DNA from: Pannonibacter tanglangensis
GTDB taxonomy: Bacteria > Pseudomonadota > Alphaproteobacteria > Rhizobiales > Stappiaceae
Direction: 5' to 3' (one strand)
Assembly (NCBI RefSeq): GCF_009915685.1
Contig: NZ_JAABLP010000003.1
Length of the DNA: 64,000 bases
Part shown: positions 61,794-64,000 of the stretch, piece by piece
How the letters are laid out: the number at the start of each line of letters is the position of its first letter
Position numbering within the stretch: position 1 is the first letter of the stretch
The notes under the pieces: generated by a model
Told to the model about the DNA's origin: nothing
The model's input: only the letters and a program-made list of their open reading frames with translations
Database searches by the model: none
Program-made: the position numbers and the translations under genes

Positions 61794-62855
61794 ATGCTGA
61801 TGAAACTCCTGTCCGGCGACCGGCCGGGAAGCCCGCTGCTGACCGTTGTGCTCGTGCTGATCCTGGTCGGCCTTGCCTTTGCCCCGTTCCTGTTTCCCGG
61901 CAGCAAGCCGCTGGAGACGGCCGCGCGCATCTGCATCTTCATCGTGCTGGTGGCAAGCTATGACCTCCTGATCGGCTACACCGGCATCGTCTCCTTCGCC
62001 CACACGATGTTCTTCGGGCTCGGCGCCTATGGCACCGCGCTCGGGCTGACGCTGGGCGGGGCCAGCTTTGCCGCAGCCGGGCTTGGCGCGCTGTGCGGGG
62101 TGAGCCTCGCGGCGCTGCTGGCGCTGGCCATCGGGCTGTTCTCGCTGCGCGTGAAGGCGATCTTCTTCGCCATGGTGACGCTGGCGATTGCCAGCGCCTT
62201 CGCCGTGCTGGTGTCGCAGCTCTCCTTCCTCACCGGCGGCGAGGACGGGCTCAATTACCGGATCCCGCGCGAACTGACGCCGGCGTTCAGGCTGTTCGAC
62301 GAGCCGGTGCTGGGCCTGCGCATCGATGGCAAGGTGCTGAGCTATTATCTCATCTTCGGCGTGGCGCTGGTGCTGTTCCTCGCTCTGGTGCGGATCGTCA
62401 ACTCGCCCTTCGGCCGCGTGCTGAAGGCGGTGCGCGACAATGGCTTCCGCGCCGAGGCGATCGGCTACAAGGCCGTGCATTACCGCACGGCGGCGACGGT
62501 GCTGTCGGCGATGATGGCGGCGATGGCGGGCGTGCTGCTCGCCCTGTGGCTGCGCTACACCGGCCCGGCGACGACCCTGTCGATGGAGATCATGGTCGAC
62601 ATCCTGCTGATGGTGGTGATCGGCGGCATGGGCACGATGTATGGCGCGGTCATCGGCGCGACGCTGTTCATCCTGGCCCAGACCTACCTGCAGGCCCTGA
62701 TGGGACTGGCGGAAGGGGCGACGGCGGGCATTCCGCTGCTCTCGGCGCTGGTGGCTCCGGATCGCTGGCTGATGTGGCTGGGCGTCCTGTTCGTGCTGTC
62801 GGTCTATTTCTTCCCGACCGGTGTCGTCGGCCGGCTGCGCGCAGGCCGCGCATGA
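61794..62855 (+). CDS. livM: branched-chain-type ABC transporter permease
   Basis: Second inner-membrane permease, 353 residues and many hydrophobic helices. Motifs are YDLLIGYTGIVSFAHTMFFGLGAYGTAL, the docking loop FGRVLKAVRDNGFRAEAIGYKAVHYRTAA and MVDILLMVVIGGMGTMYGAVIGATLFIL, all LivM family. It ends in a four-base overlap with the hydrolase gene, so the latter may be linked to substrate processing. Confidence 0.93.
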   Translation: MLMKLLSGDRPGSPLLTVVLVLILVGLAFAPFLFPGSKPLETAARICIFIVLVASYDLLIGYTGIVSFAHTMFFGLGAYGTALGLTLGGASFAAAGLGALCGVSLAALLALAIGLFSLRVKAIFFAMVTLAIASAFAVLVSQLSFLTGGEDGLNYRIPRELTPAFRLFDEPVLGLRIDGKVLSYYLIFGVALVLFLALVRIVNSPFGRVLKAVRDNGFRAEAIGYKAVHYRTAATVLSAMMAAMAGVLLALWLRYTGPATTLSMEIMVDILLMVVIGGMGTMYGAVIGATLFILAQTYLQALMGLAEGATAGIPLLSALVAPDRWLMWLGVLFVLSVYFFPTGVVGRLRAGRA

Positions 62856-63715
62856 AGGAGGCCCTAAGCGCATCCGGCCTGGTCTACCGGGACAGCGACC
62901 CGGACGGCCGCGCGGGGGACGGAAACCACGCGGCACGGCCGGTGCTGGTGCTGCTGCACGGCTGGTCCTGCCACGGCGGCTTCTTCGCGCCGCAGGTCAC
63001 GGCCCTTGCCGGCGTGGCGCGGCTGATCGTGCCGGATCTTCCCGGCCATGGCCGCACCGCCGCCGCCGTGACGCCCAGCATCGAGGCTGCGGCCGATGCG
63101 CTCGCCGGCCTTCTGCGGGAACAGGTGCCCGGACCGGTGGTGCTGGCCGGCTGGTCGATGGGCGCCCATGTAGCCTATGCGCTCGCGGAGCGGCATGGCA
63201 CGGCCGGGGTCCGGGCGCTCGTCAGCCTCGACATGACGCCGAAGGTTCTGAACGACGCCACCTGGTCCGACGGGGTGCGCGACGGACTGGACGGCGCGCG
63301 CAACGCCGACGTGCTGGCCGCCATCGCCGGGCGCTGGCCGCAGATGGCCGAGCGGGTGGCGCAGCGGATCTTCGCCCGCGGCACGGTGCCGGACGCGGCC
63401 CTGGTGCAGTGGGCAAGGCGCGAGATCAGGGCGGCCGACCCGCGGCTGCTGCAGCCGATGTGGGCCTCGCTGACGCAGCAGGACTTCCGGACGCTGCTTC
63501 CCGCCCTCGCCTGTCCGCTGCATCTGGTGCAGGGCGCCCGCAGCGCGCTCTATGGCGAGGGGGTGGCCGACTGGCACCGGCAGCATGTGCCCGGCGTCAC
63601 GGTGCATCGCCTCGAACGCTCCGGCCACGCGCCGCATCTGGAGGAACCCGGACGCGTGAACCGGCTGTTGCAGGAAGTTCTGTGCGGGCAGGCGGAATCC
63701 TGCGCTTTGCCTTGA
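62852..63715 (+). CDS. alpha/beta hydrolase
   Basis: Serine hydrolase of 287 residues, esterase- or lactonase-like, with unknown substrate. The nucleophile Ser is in VVLAGWSMGAHVAYAL (GWSMG), the oxyanion loop in VLVLLHGWSCHGGFF and the catalytic His in LERSGHAPHLEEPGRVN; the acid is probably in a later Asp/Glu near SALYGEGVADWH. ATG 62852 overlaps the livM stop by four bases. Co-transcription with the ABC importer suggests that it acts on the imported compound or a derivative. No signal peptide is visible. Confidence 0.88.
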   Translation: MKEALSASGLVYRDSDPDGRAGDGNHAARPVLVLLHGWSCHGGFFAPQVTALAGVARLIVPDLPGHGRTAAAVTPSIEAAADALAGLLREQVPGPVVLAGWSMGAHVAYALAERHGTAGVRALVSLDMTPKVLNDATWSDGVRDGLDGARNADVLAAIAGRWPQMAERVAQRIFARGTVPDAALVQWARREIRAADPRLLQPMWASLTQQDFRTLLPALACPLHLVQGARSALYGEGVADWHRQHVPGVTVHRLERSGHAPHLEEPGRVNRLLQEVLCGQAESCALP

Positions 63716-63939
63716 AAGCCCGAGGCATGCACCCTATGTTGCCCGCATCGGCCTCGCACTCGCCAGCCGTACGGGCTTCGACCCAGACAATTTGGGACCC
63801 GGAAAGACTGGTTTCAGGCGTGACCCGCCTCAGCGTTTGCCTTTCCCGTTTCTGCCTTGACTGTTTCGTTGCCGCACTGCCCCAGGATGCGCCTGGAGCG
63901 GTGGCACTTGACTTAAGCTACCCGGGAAAGGACCTCGCC
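63716..63939. other. gap before the cold-shock gene
   Basis: 224 bp with no gene; it probably contains the cold-shock promoter and long leader. I see no confident promoter, but AAAGGA precedes the downstream ATG. Confidence 0.6.
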
Positions 63940-64000
63940 ATGCGCGAAACCGGCACCATCAAGTTCTTCAACCATGACCGCGGCTTCGGCTTCATCACGC
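63940..64000 (+). CDS. cold-shock (CspA) family protein, 5' part
   Basis: Start of a small single-stranded nucleic-acid-binding protein. The first 20 residues read MRETGTIKFFNHDRGFGFIT; the RNP1-type RGFGFI motif is present, with Arg instead of the commoner Lys. ATG 63940 follows AAAGGA. The gene is cut off by the window end, so length and any extra domain are unknown. Confidence 0.9.
   Translation, partial: MRETGTIKFFNHDRGFGFIT

Overview
The window is GC-rich chromosomal DNA that reads as an alphaproteobacterium of the order Hyphomicrobiales (Rhizobiales). The reasons are a PleC/DivJ-type PdhS-like kinase core, two phasins, a sulfate-assimilation operon in the order cysG-DUF2849-cysI-cysH-DUF934, an Irr-type iron box, a FixK/FNR-type box, and a histidine tRNA that lacks the usual extra 5' G and carries A73. 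A Stappiaceae-like genus is possible, but the sequence alone does not settle it. I see no prophage, insertion sequence, CRISPR array or plasmid replication gene; the content is ordinary core and accessory metabolism.

Layout. 1-6.4 kb: 3' end of gshA, a DUF937 protein, xseA, an acyl-CoA dehydrogenase and two leftward phasins (polyhydroxyalkanoate granule proteins). 6.9-12.0 kb: a very large cell-cycle-type sensor histidine kinase with a long repetitive disordered middle. 12.2-17.6 kb: tRNA-His, a small hypothetical, a TSUP permease overlapping azlC-azlD, a fused kinase, and an acidic hypothetical. 18.0-23.8 kb: a thiamine-diphosphate enzyme, a FixK-box-controlled universal stress protein and a Pat-type acyl-CoA synthetase/acetyltransferase. 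24.0-26.9 kb: an iron ABC binding protein and permease without an ATPase gene. 27.0-32.3 kb (leftward): a GGDEF-EAL protein, a 3-oxoacid CoA-transferase pair and a FemAB-like acetyltransferase. 32.5-42.4 kb: a polyamine locus with potFGHI, two glutamine-synthetase-like ligases, a GntR regulator and an aminotransferase. 43-48 kb: DUF188 and flavoprotein genes, a degenerate HD-GYP response regulator and a glycosyltransferase. 48-54 kb: a thiolase and the sulfate-assimilation operon. 54-57.3 kb (leftward): SDR, aldehyde dehydrogenase and NUDIX genes. 57.7-63.7 kb: a liv-type ABC transporter with an alpha/beta hydrolase. The window ends in the start of a cold-shock protein gene.

How the parts work together. 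The polyamine locus is the clearest module: uptake by PotFGHI, gamma-glutamylation by the PuuA-like ligases and transamination by the aminotransferase. Two GTGATCAC palindromes overlap the -10 elements of the two ligase promoters and probably bind the GntR protein encoded between them. Other readable control elements are a TGC-rich site over a phasin promoter, an Irr box before the iron transporter and a FixK/FNR box about 42 bp before the predicted start of the stress-protein transcript.

Two structural patterns stand out. First, at least a dozen degenerate tandem arrays with units of 12-18 bp (also 22 and 36 bp) sit at gene edges or inside disordered protein segments; those inside genes have periods divisible by three. 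Second, upstream of livG there are two inverted copies of one repeat whose internal hairpin stems differ in sequence but still pair, which looks like selection for folded structure. I do not see an unmistakable new multi-gene system; the best leads are the repeat families, the inactive-looking c-di-GMP-type protein and the stress protein/acetyltransferase neighbourhood.
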